From assembly GCF_000144605.1 (NCBI RefSeq), contig NC_014375.1, positions 496,001 through 560,000 on the forward strand: a stretch of 64,000 nt of DNA. The letters run 5' to 3'. Below, one piece after another: positions 18,179-26,647 of the stretch. Under the pieces are notes generated by a model. It did not search any database. It was not told the DNA's origin and saw only the letters and a program-made list of their open reading frames with translations. Position numbers and translations under genes: made by a program. The stretch is from Brevundimonas subvibrioides ATCC 15264. Its GTDB lineage: Bacteria > Pseudomonadota > Alphaproteobacteria > Caulobacterales > Caulobacteraceae. The stretch's first letter is position 1, and each line of letters opens with the position of its first letter.

Positions 18179-18388
18179 TTACAAACTCCGACGTGTAAAA
18201 GCGTCACGGGCAAGGCTGGCGGCGTAGACTGCGAAATACGCAAAAGACGCCAAACCGCCGATCTGGTTTCGCCCCTCGCTCATGTCAAAAATTCGAGGTG
18301 CTTCAACGACGAAGGCGAACACGAGCAACCCCGCCGGCGGAAACAGCCACGCCAGCCTGTAAGCCAGAGACGGTTTTGGAACACGCAT
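18179..18388 (-). CDS. Small two-helix membrane protein
   Basis: A 69-residue frame between gshB and comM, starting at ATG 18388, 17 bases after the gshB stop. It has a basic N-terminus, a hydrophobic segment at about residues 11-30 (LAWLFPPAGLLVFAFVVE), a short polar loop, and a second segment at about 46-60 (GLASFAYFAVYAASLA). The local base composition is clearly lower in GC than the neighbours, with more A/T at third positions, which hints at recent arrival. No strong ribosome binding site is visible. I know no family for it. Confidence 0.5.
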   Translation of the reverse strand: MRVPKPSLAYRLAWLFPPAGLLVFAFVVEAPRIFDMSEGRNQIGGLASFAYFAVYAASLARDAFTRRSL

Positions 18389-18405
18389 ATGGAAACGATG
18401 GCTGA

Positions 18406-19356
18406 TCAACCGTTGGTTTTCAACTTCGCCTCGATCACGTCCCACAGGATCGCCGCCGCGTCGATGCCGGTGAAGTCCTTGAGCTGAACGGCTCCCGTGG
18501 GCGACGTCACGTTGATTTCGGTGAGGTAGTCGCCGATCACGTCGATGCCGACAAACAGCAGGCCCTTTTCCTTCAGAGCCGGGCCGACGATGGCGCAGAT
18601 TTCCAGGTCGCGCGGCGTCAGTTCGACCGGCGCGGCCGTGCCCCCGACCCGCAGGTTGGACCGCACCTGACCGTCGGCGGGGACGCGGTTGATCGCCCCG
18701 ACAGGCTCGCCGTCGATCAGGATGATGCGCTTGTCGCCCTTCGACACCGCCGGGATGAATTTCTGGATCACCAGGGGATCGCGCGACCCGGCCATGTGGA
18801 TCTCGATCAGGGCCTCCAGGTTCGGATCGCCGGCCTTCAGCCGCACCACGCCCGATCCCGCCGCGCCGTGAAGGGGCTTCAGCACCACGTCGCCGTGCCG
18901 TTCGTGGAAATCGACCAGGGCGACCGGGTCGGCGCTGATCAGGGTCGGCGGCTGGACGCCCTCGAAATGCGTGGCGAACAGCTTCTCGGGCGCGGAGCGG
19001 ACCTCGGCCGGGTCGTTGACGACGAGGGTGCGGGGATGGACCGTCTCCAGCAGGTAGGTGGCCGTCACATAGGCCATGTCGAAGGGCGGATCCTGTCGCA
19101 TCAGGATGACGTCGACGTCCTTGTCGAGGTCGAGCTTCACCTCGTCGCCGAGCGTGACGTGGTCGCCGTGGACCTGGCGGATCACCACCGGGCGGGCGCG
19201 GCACGACAGGCTGCCGTCCTCCAGGGCCAGGGTGCGGAAATCATAGACCCACAGCGGATGGCCGCGCTGCTGCGCCTCCATCATCAGGAAGAAGGTGGTG
19301 TCCGAGGCGATGTTGACCCCCTCGATGGGGTCCATTTGTACAGCGACGCGCAGCAT
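18406..19356 (-). CDS. gshB: Glutathione synthetase
   Basis: Joins gamma-glutamylcysteine and glycine with ATP to make glutathione. The 316-residue protein shows the prokaryotic GshB N-terminal domain ([20 protein letters not shown]), [19 protein letters not shown], and the ATP-grasp core [17 protein letters not shown]. It then has [36 protein letters not shown] and the closing helix. AAGGACGGA precedes the ATG. It sits 21 bases after the HAD gene, in the same run as comM. Confidence 0.95.
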   Translation of the reverse strand: MLRVAVQMDPIEGVNIASDTTFFLMMEAQQRGHPLWVYDFRTLALEDGSLSCRARPVVIRQVHGDHVTLGDEVKLDLDKDVDVILMRQDPPFDMAYVTATYLLETVHPRTLVVNDPAEVRSAPEKLFATHFEGVQPPTLISADPVALVDFHERHGDVVLKPLHGAAGSGVVRLKAGDPNLEALIEIHMAGSRDPLVIQKFIPAVSKGDKRIILIDGEPVGAINRVPADGQVRSNLRVGGTAAPVELTPRDLEICAIVGPALKEKGLLFVGIDVIGDYLTEINVTSPTGAVQLKDFTGIDAAAILWDVIEAKLKTNG

Positions 19357-19377
19357 GGGTTTTCCGTCCTTCGTCGA

Positions 19378-20238
19378 TCAGTCGACGGCCGGCATGGTGC
19401 CGGCGTTGATGGCGATGCGGCCGATCAGGCCCTTGACGATCAGGTCCAGCGGCTGGCCCTCGCGATAGTCGGCGGCGGCCACGAAATTCACCCGGTCCTC
19501 GGAGATCAGACTGTAGATCTTCTTCTGGTCCTTCTCGGAGTTCCGCGGGTCATAGACCGCGATCGAATAGCCGCCCTTGGTGTGCATCATCTTCATGGTC
19601 GGGACGTCGGTGTCACCGTCGCCCAGGAAGATCATCCGTTCGAACGGAACGGCCCGGTCGTCGTCGGGCACGAACTTGTTGATCCGCTCGTGGTCCCAGT
19701 GGTTCAGCACGCCCTTGTTGATGCGGAACAGGTACTGGGTCTTGGTCGTGTAGTTGACCCCGACGGCCGGCCAGATCGCCACGCCCTGGGCGTCATAGGC
19801 GAATTTGGACGCGAACACGTGGTGGAAGGCGTCGCGGATCGGACAGCCCTCGATCATCTCCTCCAGCCCGGCCGAGATGATGTAGTGGTCGATGTCCAGG
19901 CCGTATTTCGCGCCGATGGCGTCGATCCGGTCGAACCAGCCCGGGCCGGTCAGGTCGGACTTCAGCCCGTCGAACAGCTTCACGTCCTCGCCGTGCTCGC
20001 GCAGGGTCTTTTTGGTGATCGGCGTGCCGTTCTCGCGGGCGCGCTGCAGCATCAGCTGCATGTACATCAGGATATTGTCGCCATCGGCCGACTTGGTCAG
20101 CCGGTCCGCCTCGCCCCAGAAGTCGCCGATCCCCATGCCGACGGAGGGGATGAAGGTCACCTCCTGCATGTTCCCACGCGCCAGGGTGCCATCGAAATCG
20201 TAGATCAGGGCGGTCTTGAGGAGAGGTTTGTCGGCCAT
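19378..20238 (-). CDS. HAD-family phosphatase (phosphoserine-phosphatase-like)
   Basis: A 286-residue haloacid-dehalogenase hydrolase. Motif I is IYDFDGTLARGN with the nucleophile Asp. Motif II is the Ser of HYIISAGLEEMI, a Lys follows in the cap region, and motif IV is FLGDGDTDVPTMKMM. A C1-type helical cap lies between motifs I and II (about residues 25-110). The start is ATG 20238 with GGAGG upstream; the frame continues into the heptamer repeats, which should not be translated. The substrate is unknown. It lies between divL and gshB. Confidence 0.85.
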   Translation of the reverse strand: MADKPLLKTALIYDFDGTLARGNMQEVTFIPSVGMGIGDFWGEADRLTKSADGDNILMYMQLMLQRARENGTPITKKTLREHGEDVKLFDGLKSDLTGPGWFDRIDAIGAKYGLDIDHYIISAGLEEMIEGCPIRDAFHHVFASKFAYDAQGVAIWPAVGVNYTTKTQYLFRINKGVLNHWDHERINKFVPDDDRAVPFERMIFLGDGDTDVPTMKMMHTKGGYSIAVYDPRNSEKDQKKIYSLISEDRVNFVAAADYREGQPLDLIVKGLIGRIAINAGTMPAVD

Positions 20239-20251
20239 GGGGCCTCCGAAT

Positions 20252-20355
20252 GGCAGTAGGCAGTAGGCAGTAGGCAGTAGGGGCGTTGGGCTCAAGCCAC
20301 AACGCGTCGCCCATGTCCTCTACTGCCTATTGCCTATTGCCTACTGCCTACTGCC
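20252..20355. repeat. Inverted array of a 7-bp repeat (4 copies facing 5)
   Basis: Four direct GGCAGTA units occupy 20252-20279. Five units of the complementary form TA(C/T)TGCC occupy 20321-20355. A 41-base spacer separates them, so the transcript can fold into one long hairpin. The right arm ends directly at the divL stop codon. A second element of the same design is at 31267-31415. Confidence 0.85.
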
Positions 20356-22686
20356 TCACCCCAGCGCCAGTTCCGGCACCAGGGCCGCGCCCGTCGGCTC
20401 CAGCGGCAGGTGCAGGATGAAGGCCGCGCCCTTGCCGGGTTCGGATTCCACCTCGGCCCAGCCGCCGTGCAGTTCGACCAGCGCCTTGACCAGGGCCAGA
20501 CCCACGCCGGGACCGCCGCGTTCGCGCTTGACGAACCGGTCGAACACCAGGGCCTGAAGGTGATAGGGGATGCCGCGCCCGGTATCCTCGACGCGGATCC
20601 GGACCTCGGTGCCGTTCAGTTCGGCCTTCAGGGTGACGGCCCCGCCCTCCGAGACCGACCGGGTCGCGTTCTCCAGCAAATGATCCACGGCCTGCATCAG
20701 CCGCCGCGCATCGGCCCGCACCGGGGGCAGGTCGGTCGGCACCATGGCCTTCAGCGTCGCGCCACGGCCCTCGATCCGGGGCCGGTGGCGCTCCACCGCC
20801 TCGGCGAAGAGGTCGCGGATGCGCACGTCCCCGACCGACAGCTCCATTTCGCCCGCGTCGATCTGGGCCATGTCCAGCACGTCGTCGATGGACCGGGCCA
20901 GCTGCCCGGCCGCGATGCGGATGGCCCCCGCGTGCTGGCGGCTGCGCTCGGGCAGGCCCTCCAGGCTTTCCAGCAGTTCGGAATAGCCGACGATGGTGGT
21001 CAGGGGCGTCCGCAGCTCGTAGCTGACCGAGCCGACGAACTCGCGCTTCAGGGCCTGGCTTTCCTTCAGCGCCGCCTCGCGCTGGGCCAGGGCCTGTTCC
21101 AGCTCGCGCCGGGCGGTGACGTCCGAGAAGGCCACCAGGGTGGCACCGTCGGGCAGGGGCCGGGTCTGCCAGGCGGCGATCCGGCCGTCAGTGGTGCGGC
21201 CCTCGCCCTGCACCGCCACCCGGCTTTCGGGGTCGGGATCGGCGACGCGCGCCTTCAGTCCCAGCCACAGGGCGGCATCGGGCAGGGCGACCTTGCACAG
21301 CTCGGCCACCGCGTCGAAATCGCCCGCGGCTTCCAGACGCTCGGCCGAGACGGCCCAGAAGGTCTCGAACGCCTCGTTGTGCAGCCGCAGCCGTCCGTCC
21401 GAGCCGAACACCGCCACCGCGTCGTTCAGCTTGTCCAGCGTCGCCGTCTGGACCTGCAGCTGGGCATTGAAGCGGCTGCGCAGGGACAGCTCGCCCGTGA
21501 TGTCGGAGAAGATCAGCAGGATGCCGCCCAGCGGGTGCGGCTGGCGCACGACCCGGAGGGTCCGCCCGTCGGGCAGGGACCAGCTGTCGTCCGGGGCGGC
21601 CTCGGTCGCCTCGTAGAACTCGAGCTCCTGGGCCTTCCAGCCGGCGTAGTCGATGACCTCGGGCAGCATCCGGCGCTGGCGCAACCGGTCCAGCAGCTCG
21701 CCGTGCGTCGGCCGCTCGTTCAGCCAGGCGGGGTCGAGATTGAACAGGGTCTGGAAGGCGGTGTTGTGGAAGGCCAGCTTCCGCGACGGACCGAAGATGG
21801 CGACGGCGTCGGCCAGGTGGTTCAGCGTCTCGTCATGGGCCGTGACGTGACGGCGCAGGGTGTCGCGCGTCTCCTCGGCCTCGGTCATGTCGATGGCGAA
21901 GACCAGCACCGGGCCGCCAACGCCCGCCAGGGGCTCGGCCATGATCTTCCAGGCGCGCCGTCGCCCGTCGCCCGCGGTCCAGCGGAAGCCTTCCTGTCGC
22001 ACGCCCATGCGCGAGACCTCGGCCGCCAGCTGGTCGGCCCCGCGATCGAATACGGCCCCGGCCTCGCGGGCCTCTTCCAGAGAGGGCGCGCGGACCTCGG
22101 TCAGCCAGGCGTGGTTGGCCCAGACCAGCTGGCCCTGACCGTCCACCACCCATGTCGGGGACGGCGAGGCGTCGGCGATCAGTCCGGCGCCCAGCCCGCC
22201 CGGGGCCTCGCCGGGGACGACATCCGATCGCTCGGCCGGCACCAGATGCGACAGACCGATCCAGGCCTCGCCGCCGAAGGGACGGCCCTGGACGCGCCAG
22301 TCGCCGTCGCGAAGATCGAAGGCCTGGCCCTCGTCCAGCAGCAGACGGACGGCCTCGGGATGCCGCGCGTTCAGCGCCTCGGCGAGGCCGACGGCCGCGT
22401 CGCTGCTGTCGTCGGACGCCAGCCCGATGCGGGCGGCCTGGATGTGGGCGGCGTCGCCCACCACGACCGGCATGGCGTCGCGGACGAGGCTCAGCCGCAC
22501 GTCGCCGAAGGCCGCCACCGCGGCATCGCGCGTGACCGCCACGGTCTCGGCCGAGCGCAGCCCCTGCTCAATGATGGATTCCCGTCGCGTCAGGGCGCGT
22601 TTGAGCCGCCAGGCCCAGGCGCTGACGGCCACCGCCAGCCCCGTCGCCCCGGCCGTCGCCACAAACGCGATCTCGGCTCCGTCCAT
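20356..22686 (-). CDS. divL: Cell-cycle sensor kinase homologue DivL (Tyr in place of phospho-His)
   Basis: A 776-residue membrane-anchored PAS/HATPase protein. One N-terminal transmembrane helix (about residues 6-26) is followed by several PAS-like domains (about 175-270, 285-400 and 415-525), a dimerisation domain, and a HATPase_c domain (ENATRSV; DTGRGIPYHLQ; GVGLALVKALVELHG). The phospho-acceptor box reads GSVSYELRTPLTTIVGY, with Tyr (codon TAC 21021-21019) where kinases have His. This is the hallmark of Caulobacter DivL (Tyr550), which controls CckA in response to DivK. The start ATG 22686 has GGTGGAAG upstream; an ATG at 22719 is the alternative. Confidence 0.93.
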   Translation of the reverse strand: MDGAEIAFVATAGATGLAVAVSAWAWRLKRALTRRESIIEQGLRSAETVAVTRDAAVAAFGDVRLSLVRDAMPVVVGDAAHIQAARIGLASDDSSDAAVGLAEALNARHPEAVRLLLDEGQAFDLRDGDWRVQGRPFGGEAWIGLSHLVPAERSDVVPGEAPGGLGAGLIADASPSPTWVVDGQGQLVWANHAWLTEVRAPSLEEAREAGAVFDRGADQLAAEVSRMGVRQEGFRWTAGDGRRRAWKIMAEPLAGVGGPVLVFAIDMTEAEETRDTLRRHVTAHDETLNHLADAVAIFGPSRKLAFHNTAFQTLFNLDPAWLNERPTHGELLDRLRQRRMLPEVIDYAGWKAQELEFYEATEAAPDDSWSLPDGRTLRVVRQPHPLGGILLIFSDITGELSLRSRFNAQLQVQTATLDKLNDAVAVFGSDGRLRLHNEAFETFWAVSAERLEAAGDFDAVAELCKVALPDAALWLGLKARVADPDPESRVAVQGEGRTTDGRIAAWQTRPLPDGATLVAFSDVTARRELEQALAQREAALKESQALKREFVGSVSYELRTPLTTIVGYSELLESLEGLPERSRQHAGAIRIAAGQLARSIDDVLDMAQIDAGEMELSVGDVRIRDLFAEAVERHRPRIEGRGATLKAMVPTDLPPVRADARRLMQAVDHLLENATRSVSEGGAVTLKAELNGTEVRIRVEDTGRGIPYHLQALVFDRFVKRERGGPGVGLALVKALVELHGGWAEVESEPGKGAAFILHLPLEPTGAALVPELALG

Positions 22687-22770
22687 TCGCTTCCACCCGC
22701 CGATTCGATTCGCCAGCATAGCCTGATTTCCGCGATTGCGCGGAAGGCCTGCAGAACCGATATCCGCAGC

Positions 22771-23193
22771 ATGTCACAGACTGCCCCTGCTGCCGAATGG
22801 ACCGACCGGACGGCCCCGACACTGGACGACTTCGCGGCCATCGCCCGCGCCGCCTTCGACGCCCTGCCCGAACCGTTCCGGTCGGCGGCGGGCGAGGTCG
22901 TGCTGCGCATCGACGACTTCGCCGACGAAGAGACGCTGGCCTCGGTGGACGTGGAGGATCCGTTCGAACTGACCGGCCTCTATCACGGCGTGGACATCGG
23001 CCGCCGCGATAGTCTGGGGCCTGCGGCCGAGCCGTCGCGTGTCTTTCTCTACCGCCGGCCGATCCTGGACGAGTGGTGCGAACGGGGCGATATCGGCCTG
23101 TCGGACCTGATCGCCCACGTCCTGATCCACGAGATCGGCCACCATTTCGGCCTCAGCGACGACGACATCCACGCCATCGAGGACGACGACTAG
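22771..23193 (+). CDS. Minimal zincin metallopeptidase-like protein (DUF1025 type)
   Basis: A 140-residue protein with one HExxH motif, LIHEIGHHFGLSDDDI, near its C-terminus; the two His and the downstream Asp would bind zinc. The rest is small and acidic (DFADEETLASVDVEDPFELTG is a recognisable family segment). Bacterial metallopeptidase family proteins of this size are common, but the substrate is unknown. It is divergent from divL, with about 84 bases between starts. Its TAG overlaps the stop of the convergent DUF3072 gene through one CTAG. Confidence 0.85.
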   Translation: MSQTAPAAEWTDRTAPTLDDFAAIARAAFDALPEPFRSAAGEVVLRIDDFADEETLASVDVEDPFELTGLYHGVDIGRRDSLGPAAEPSRVFLYRRPILDEWCERGDIGLSDLIAHVLIHEIGHHFGLSDDDIHAIEDDD

Positions 23194-23417
23194 CCGCCGG
23201 CGCGCAGACGCCCCTTGAGGTCGTCGATCCGCCGCGAGGCCTCGGCCTTCGACAGGTCGGCGGCGAAGGCCGAGGGCTCGTCGACCTCTTCCGACAGGGT
23301 CTTCAGATAGGAGGCCTGGGCCCCGGTCATGGGATCGTCGCCGGACACCCAGTCGGCGGGGTCCTTTTCGGTATTGGTCGGGGGATCGGGGTCGAGCTTG
23401 GGATTGGGGTCGGTCAT
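23190..23417 (-). CDS. Small DUF3072-type protein
   Basis: A 75-residue hydrophilic cytoplasmic protein. The middle holds DPMTGAQASYLKTLSEEV and then DLSKAEASRRIDDLKGR, the pattern of DUF3072 proteins. The segment resembles a short fold that lets a DNA-binding or helical domain dock, but no function is established. The start is ATG 23417 with CCGGAG upstream, not the longer frame to 23444. It shares the stop tetranucleotide CTAG with the convergent metallopeptidase gene. Confidence 0.75.
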   Translation of the reverse strand: MTDPNPKLDPDPPTNTEKDPADWVSGDDPMTGAQASYLKTLSEEVDEPSAFAADLSKAEASRRIDDLKGRLRAGG

Positions 23418-23490
23418 GGCGTGCTCCGGAAATCGAGTTGCCATAATGTTCCGTCCGGCGAGTCCGTTCCCGATCGCCTGAAACGCGAGA

Positions 23491-23518
23491 GGCCCCGCTG
23501 CCGTCCGGCAGCGGGGCC
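23491..23518 (-). terminator. Strong hairpin after the first M16 protease gene
   Basis: GGCCCCGCTGCC at 23491-23502 pairs perfectly with GGCAGCGGGGCC at 23507-23518 around GTCC. It lies 28 bases beyond the M16 stop on the minus strand. No long T-run follows. Confidence 0.6.
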
Positions 23519-23545
23519 CCCCGGGTCGTGGGGTCGTGACCCGGT

Positions 23546-26395
23546 CTACTGGATTTCGCGGACCTCGACCGGCAGGCCGAGGTTCTCCAGCTGCGGCCGG
23601 ACGGTCGCAGCATCGCCGACGACGACCCAGACGAACTTCGACGGATCGATCGCGGCGCGGGCCGCGGCGTCCAGCTGTTCGGTCGTCAGGGCGCGAGTGC
23701 GGCTGGCGATCGTCTCCTGGTAGTTGTCGGGCCGGCCGTAGAGCGCGTTGGAACGCAGCGCCCCCAGCAGCTGGGCCGAGGTCTCGTAGCTGCCCGCCAG
23801 CCCCCGCGTATTGCCGTTGATGGTGCGCGTCAGCTCGGCGGGCGTGACCCCCTGGGTGCCCAGGAAGGACTGGTACTGGGTCATCAGGGCGGTGATCGAC
23901 TCGCCGGTCCGGTTGGCCTGCACCGGCGCGTTGACGATGTAGGGGATCTGGTGCTCCAGCGCGTTGATGTTGCCGCGCACGCCGTAGGACCAGCCCTTGG
24001 TCTCGCGCAGGTCCGCATTGATCCGCGACAGGAAGTCGGTCCCCAGGACCGCATTGGCCGTGTTGATCGTCAGCAGGTCGTCCGTGCCGGTCAGCGGCAG
24101 GACCTGACCGCCATAGATCAGCGACTGCGGCGACTGCGGCCGGTCGATCAGCACGATCCGGCCCGTGGTCGCGGGCACGGCGGCAGCGAAGGACTTGGTC
24201 CCGGCGGCCGTCGAGGGGGGCGTCCAGTCGCCGAAGGCGGTGTTCAGCTGGGCGGTCACCTCGGCCAGGGGCAGATCGGAGACCACGAAGATCGTCGCCT
24301 TGTCCGGGCGGATCCAGGTGTCGTGTTCGGCCTGCAGCTCGGCGCGGTCGAGGCCGGTGATGGCGGCCTCGGTGCCGCTGCCGGTGAAGGAGCGGCCATA
24401 GGGGCTGGCCTCGCCGTACAGCAGGGGCGGCAGGGCGCGCGCGGCGATGGCGGCGGGATTGGTCTTCTCGCTGGCCAGGGCGGCGATGCGCTGGGCCCGC
24501 AGACGCCCGACCTCACCTTCGGCGAAGGTGGGACGGCGCACCACGTCGGACAGCAGGGCCAGCGACGGGGCGAGGTTGGTGGTCACGGCCGTCAGGCTGG
24601 CGGCCGAACGGTCCATCGAGGCTCCCAGGTTGATCGAGGCCCCCAGTCGCTCCTGCTCCTCGGCCAGCTGCGCGGCGGTCCGGCCGCCCGCGCCTTCGTC
24701 CATCAGGTCCAGCATCAGGCTCTGGGCCCCCAGGGCGTCCGGCTTGTCGGCGGCGAAGCCCGCATCGAACTCCACGGCCACGCGGGTGACAGGGACGGTG
24801 GTCGACCGGGCGTAGACGACCTCGATGCCGTTCGAAAGACGTGCGCGTTCCACCGTCGGGAAGTCGAGATCGGACACCTGGCCGACCTGGGGCATCGGGT
24901 CGCGCGCGACGCGCTGGATCTCGGCGGCGGGGACGGGGGCGGCGCCGGACGGGGTGGCGGCGGCTTCCGTATAGGCTTCGCGCTCGCCGGGCTCGACCGT
25001 GATGTTCAGGGCCGGGCGCGACAGCCAGCGGCCGAGGGCGTCACGCACCTGCGCCGGCGTGACCGAGGCATAGGCGGCCAGCTCCGTCTTGTACTTGTCC
25101 GGGTCGCCCGAATACAGCTGGCCCTCGGCCAGGACCGAGGCCTTGCCGTTGACCTGCTCGAGGCCCTGGATTCGCCGGGAGACGTAGCTGGTGGCCACGC
25201 GCGCGACCTCCTCCTCGGTCGGACCGTTGGCGATCAGGTCGGCCAGGATCTGGTCGAGGCGCGCGTTGACGGCGGCCACGTCGCCGCCCGGCTTCACGTC
25301 CACGTTGATCTCGAAGATGCCGAGGCGGTGGTAGGCGGCGTTCGACGCGCTGACCGAGACGGCCGTCTGGTCCTTGCGGACCAGTTCGTTGTCGAGCCGC
25401 GACGACGCCAGTCCGCCGAGGATGGAGGCCCCGACGCTCAGGGGCACGGCCTGGTCGTCGTTCAGGCCCGGGACGACCCAGCTGCGCGTGATCCGGGTGT
25501 TGGCGACCCGGTCGTGCAGGGTCAGGTCGATCGGCGCGGCCAGGGTCGGCACAGCGGCCTGGGCGGGTTCGTTGACCGGACCGCGCGGGATGGCTCCGAA
25601 ATACTTGTCGACCAGGGTGCGGGCGGTCGCCTCGTCGATGTCGCCCGACAGGACCAGCACGGCGTTGTTCGGACCGTAGTTGTCGCGGAACCAGTTGCGC
25701 ACGACCTCCAGGCTGGCGGCGTCCAGATCGGCCATCGAGCCGATGGCCGAGTGGCGATACGGGTGACCTTCAGGGAACAGGTTTTCCAGCTGGACATACT
25801 GGACCAGGCCGTAGGGCTGGTTGTCGCGCTGGCGCTTCTCGTTCTGTACGACGCCGCGCTGCAGATCGAGCACCGGCTGTCCGACCTGGCCAAGCAGATA
25901 GCCCATCCGGTCGCTTTCCATGAACAGGGTCGTCTCCAGCGCCGGGGTCGGCACGGTCTGGAAGTAGTTGGTGCGGTCGAACCAGGTGGTGCCGTTCAGG
26001 CTGGTGGCGCCGACGCCGCTCATGACCTGCAGATAGCTGCCGGGATTGTTTTCCGATCCGCCGAACATCAGGTGCTCGAACAGGTGGGCGAAGCCGGTGG
26101 AGCCCTGCGGCTCGTCCTTGGAGCCGACGTTGTACCAGATCGACACCGCCACGACGGGGGCCTTGCGATCGGTGTGGACCAGGACCGTCAGGCCGTTGTC
26201 CAGGGTGAAGCGCGACCACGGAATGTCCACGCGCGCGACCAGATCGGCCACGGGCGCCGCCTGCAGCGGCGCGGCCTGGACCGGCAGAGTGGCGGACGCG
26301 GCGGCGGGCGCGGGCTCGGATCCGGCGGCGAACACGGGGGCGGCCGGGGCGATCACGGCCATGATGGCGGCCAGCGAGACGAGGCGAAGACGCAT
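23546..26395 (-). CDS. Periplasmic M16-family (pitrilysin-like) metalloprotease
   Basis: A 949-residue exported zinc protease with an N-terminal signal peptide (cleaved near PVFAAG). It is built of two M16 halves. The first half carries the inverted zinc motif FAHLFEHLMFGG (HxxEH) and, about 75 residues on, the second Glu (QNEKRQRDN region). The second half (from about residue 500) lacks the motif, as is usual. The inactive half and long linker form the closed chamber of this family. A paralogue of similar size lies at 44852-47686. It is divergent from ligD. Confidence 0.92.
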   Translation of the reverse strand: MRLRLVSLAAIMAVIAPAAPVFAAGSEPAPAAASATLPVQAAPLQAAPVADLVARVDIPWSRFTLDNGLTVLVHTDRKAPVVAVSIWYNVGSKDEPQGSTGFAHLFEHLMFGGSENNPGSYLQVMSGVGATSLNGTTWFDRTNYFQTVPTPALETTLFMESDRMGYLLGQVGQPVLDLQRGVVQNEKRQRDNQPYGLVQYVQLENLFPEGHPYRHSAIGSMADLDAASLEVVRNWFRDNYGPNNAVLVLSGDIDEATARTLVDKYFGAIPRGPVNEPAQAAVPTLAAPIDLTLHDRVANTRITRSWVVPGLNDDQAVPLSVGASILGGLASSRLDNELVRKDQTAVSVSASNAAYHRLGIFEINVDVKPGGDVAAVNARLDQILADLIANGPTEEEVARVATSYVSRRIQGLEQVNGKASVLAEGQLYSGDPDKYKTELAAYASVTPAQVRDALGRWLSRPALNITVEPGEREAYTEAAATPSGAAPVPAAEIQRVARDPMPQVGQVSDLDFPTVERARLSNGIEVVYARSTTVPVTRVAVEFDAGFAADKPDALGAQSLMLDLMDEGAGGRTAAQLAEEQERLGASINLGASMDRSAASLTAVTTNLAPSLALLSDVVRRPTFAEGEVGRLRAQRIAALASEKTNPAAIAARALPPLLYGEASPYGRSFTGSGTEAAITGLDRAELQAEHDTWIRPDKATIFVVSDLPLAEVTAQLNTAFGDWTPPSTAAGTKSFAAAVPATTGRIVLIDRPQSPQSLIYGGQVLPLTGTDDLLTINTANAVLGTDFLSRINADLRETKGWSYGVRGNINALEHQIPYIVNAPVQANRTGESITALMTQYQSFLGTQGVTPAELTRTINGNTRGLAGSYETSAQLLGALRSNALYGRPDNYQETIASRTRALTTEQLDAAARAAIDPSKFVWVVVGDAATVRPQLENLGLPVEVREIQ

Positions 26396-26496
26396 GAAAA
26401 CGGTCCTTTTTTGACGGGCGGCGCAAACCTTAACGACGACGGGCCTTCTGGCAATCTCGACCGTCCAAACATGGACAAAGAGTCACAAATGTCGGT

Positions 26497-26590
26497 GCGG
26501 CTACGCTCGACGCGCGGCGTCTCGCTGCTTGAGCCGCATGTTTCAGGGCGGCTACCGCTCGGCTCGCGGAGCCTCGCTGCCTGAGCCGCC
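26497..26590 (+). repeat. Two tandem units of palindromic repeat family B
   Basis: Unit one (26497-26537) starts GCGGCTACGCTCG and ends CTGCTTGAGCCGC. Unit two (26547-26590) starts GGCGGCTACCGCTCGG and ends CTGCCTGAGCCGCC. Each can fold end to end. They share the core CGCTGCTTGAG with elements at 43422, 44724, 48737, 51278 and 52581. They sit in the 252-base divergent gap between the M16 gene and ligD, which otherwise holds only promoters I cannot define. Confidence 0.75.
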
Positions 26591-26647
26591 AGTGATCGAA
26601 TCCCTGCGCCGAGCGTTGCCGTGTCTGCGGCAGGGACGGGACGGACG

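Noticed and set aside
18179-19204. A 341-codon minus-strand frame
   Set aside because: Its first 270 codons overlap gshB in another frame. Only the last 69 codons, outside gshB, look like a protein, so I list those alone.
20239-20295. N-terminal extension of the HAD protein into the heptamer repeats
   Set aside because: The extra residues (PTAYCLLPF) are only a reading of the repeat. ATG 20238 has GGAGG in the right place.
20252-20355. Heptamer arrays considered as a CRISPR array
   Set aside because: The unit is 7 bp, contiguous and without spacers, and half the copies are inverted. There are no cas genes.
20410-23193. A 927-codon open frame on the plus strand opposite divL
   Set aside because: Only its last 140 codons, from ATG 22771, are real (zincin). 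The rest is the mirror of divL.
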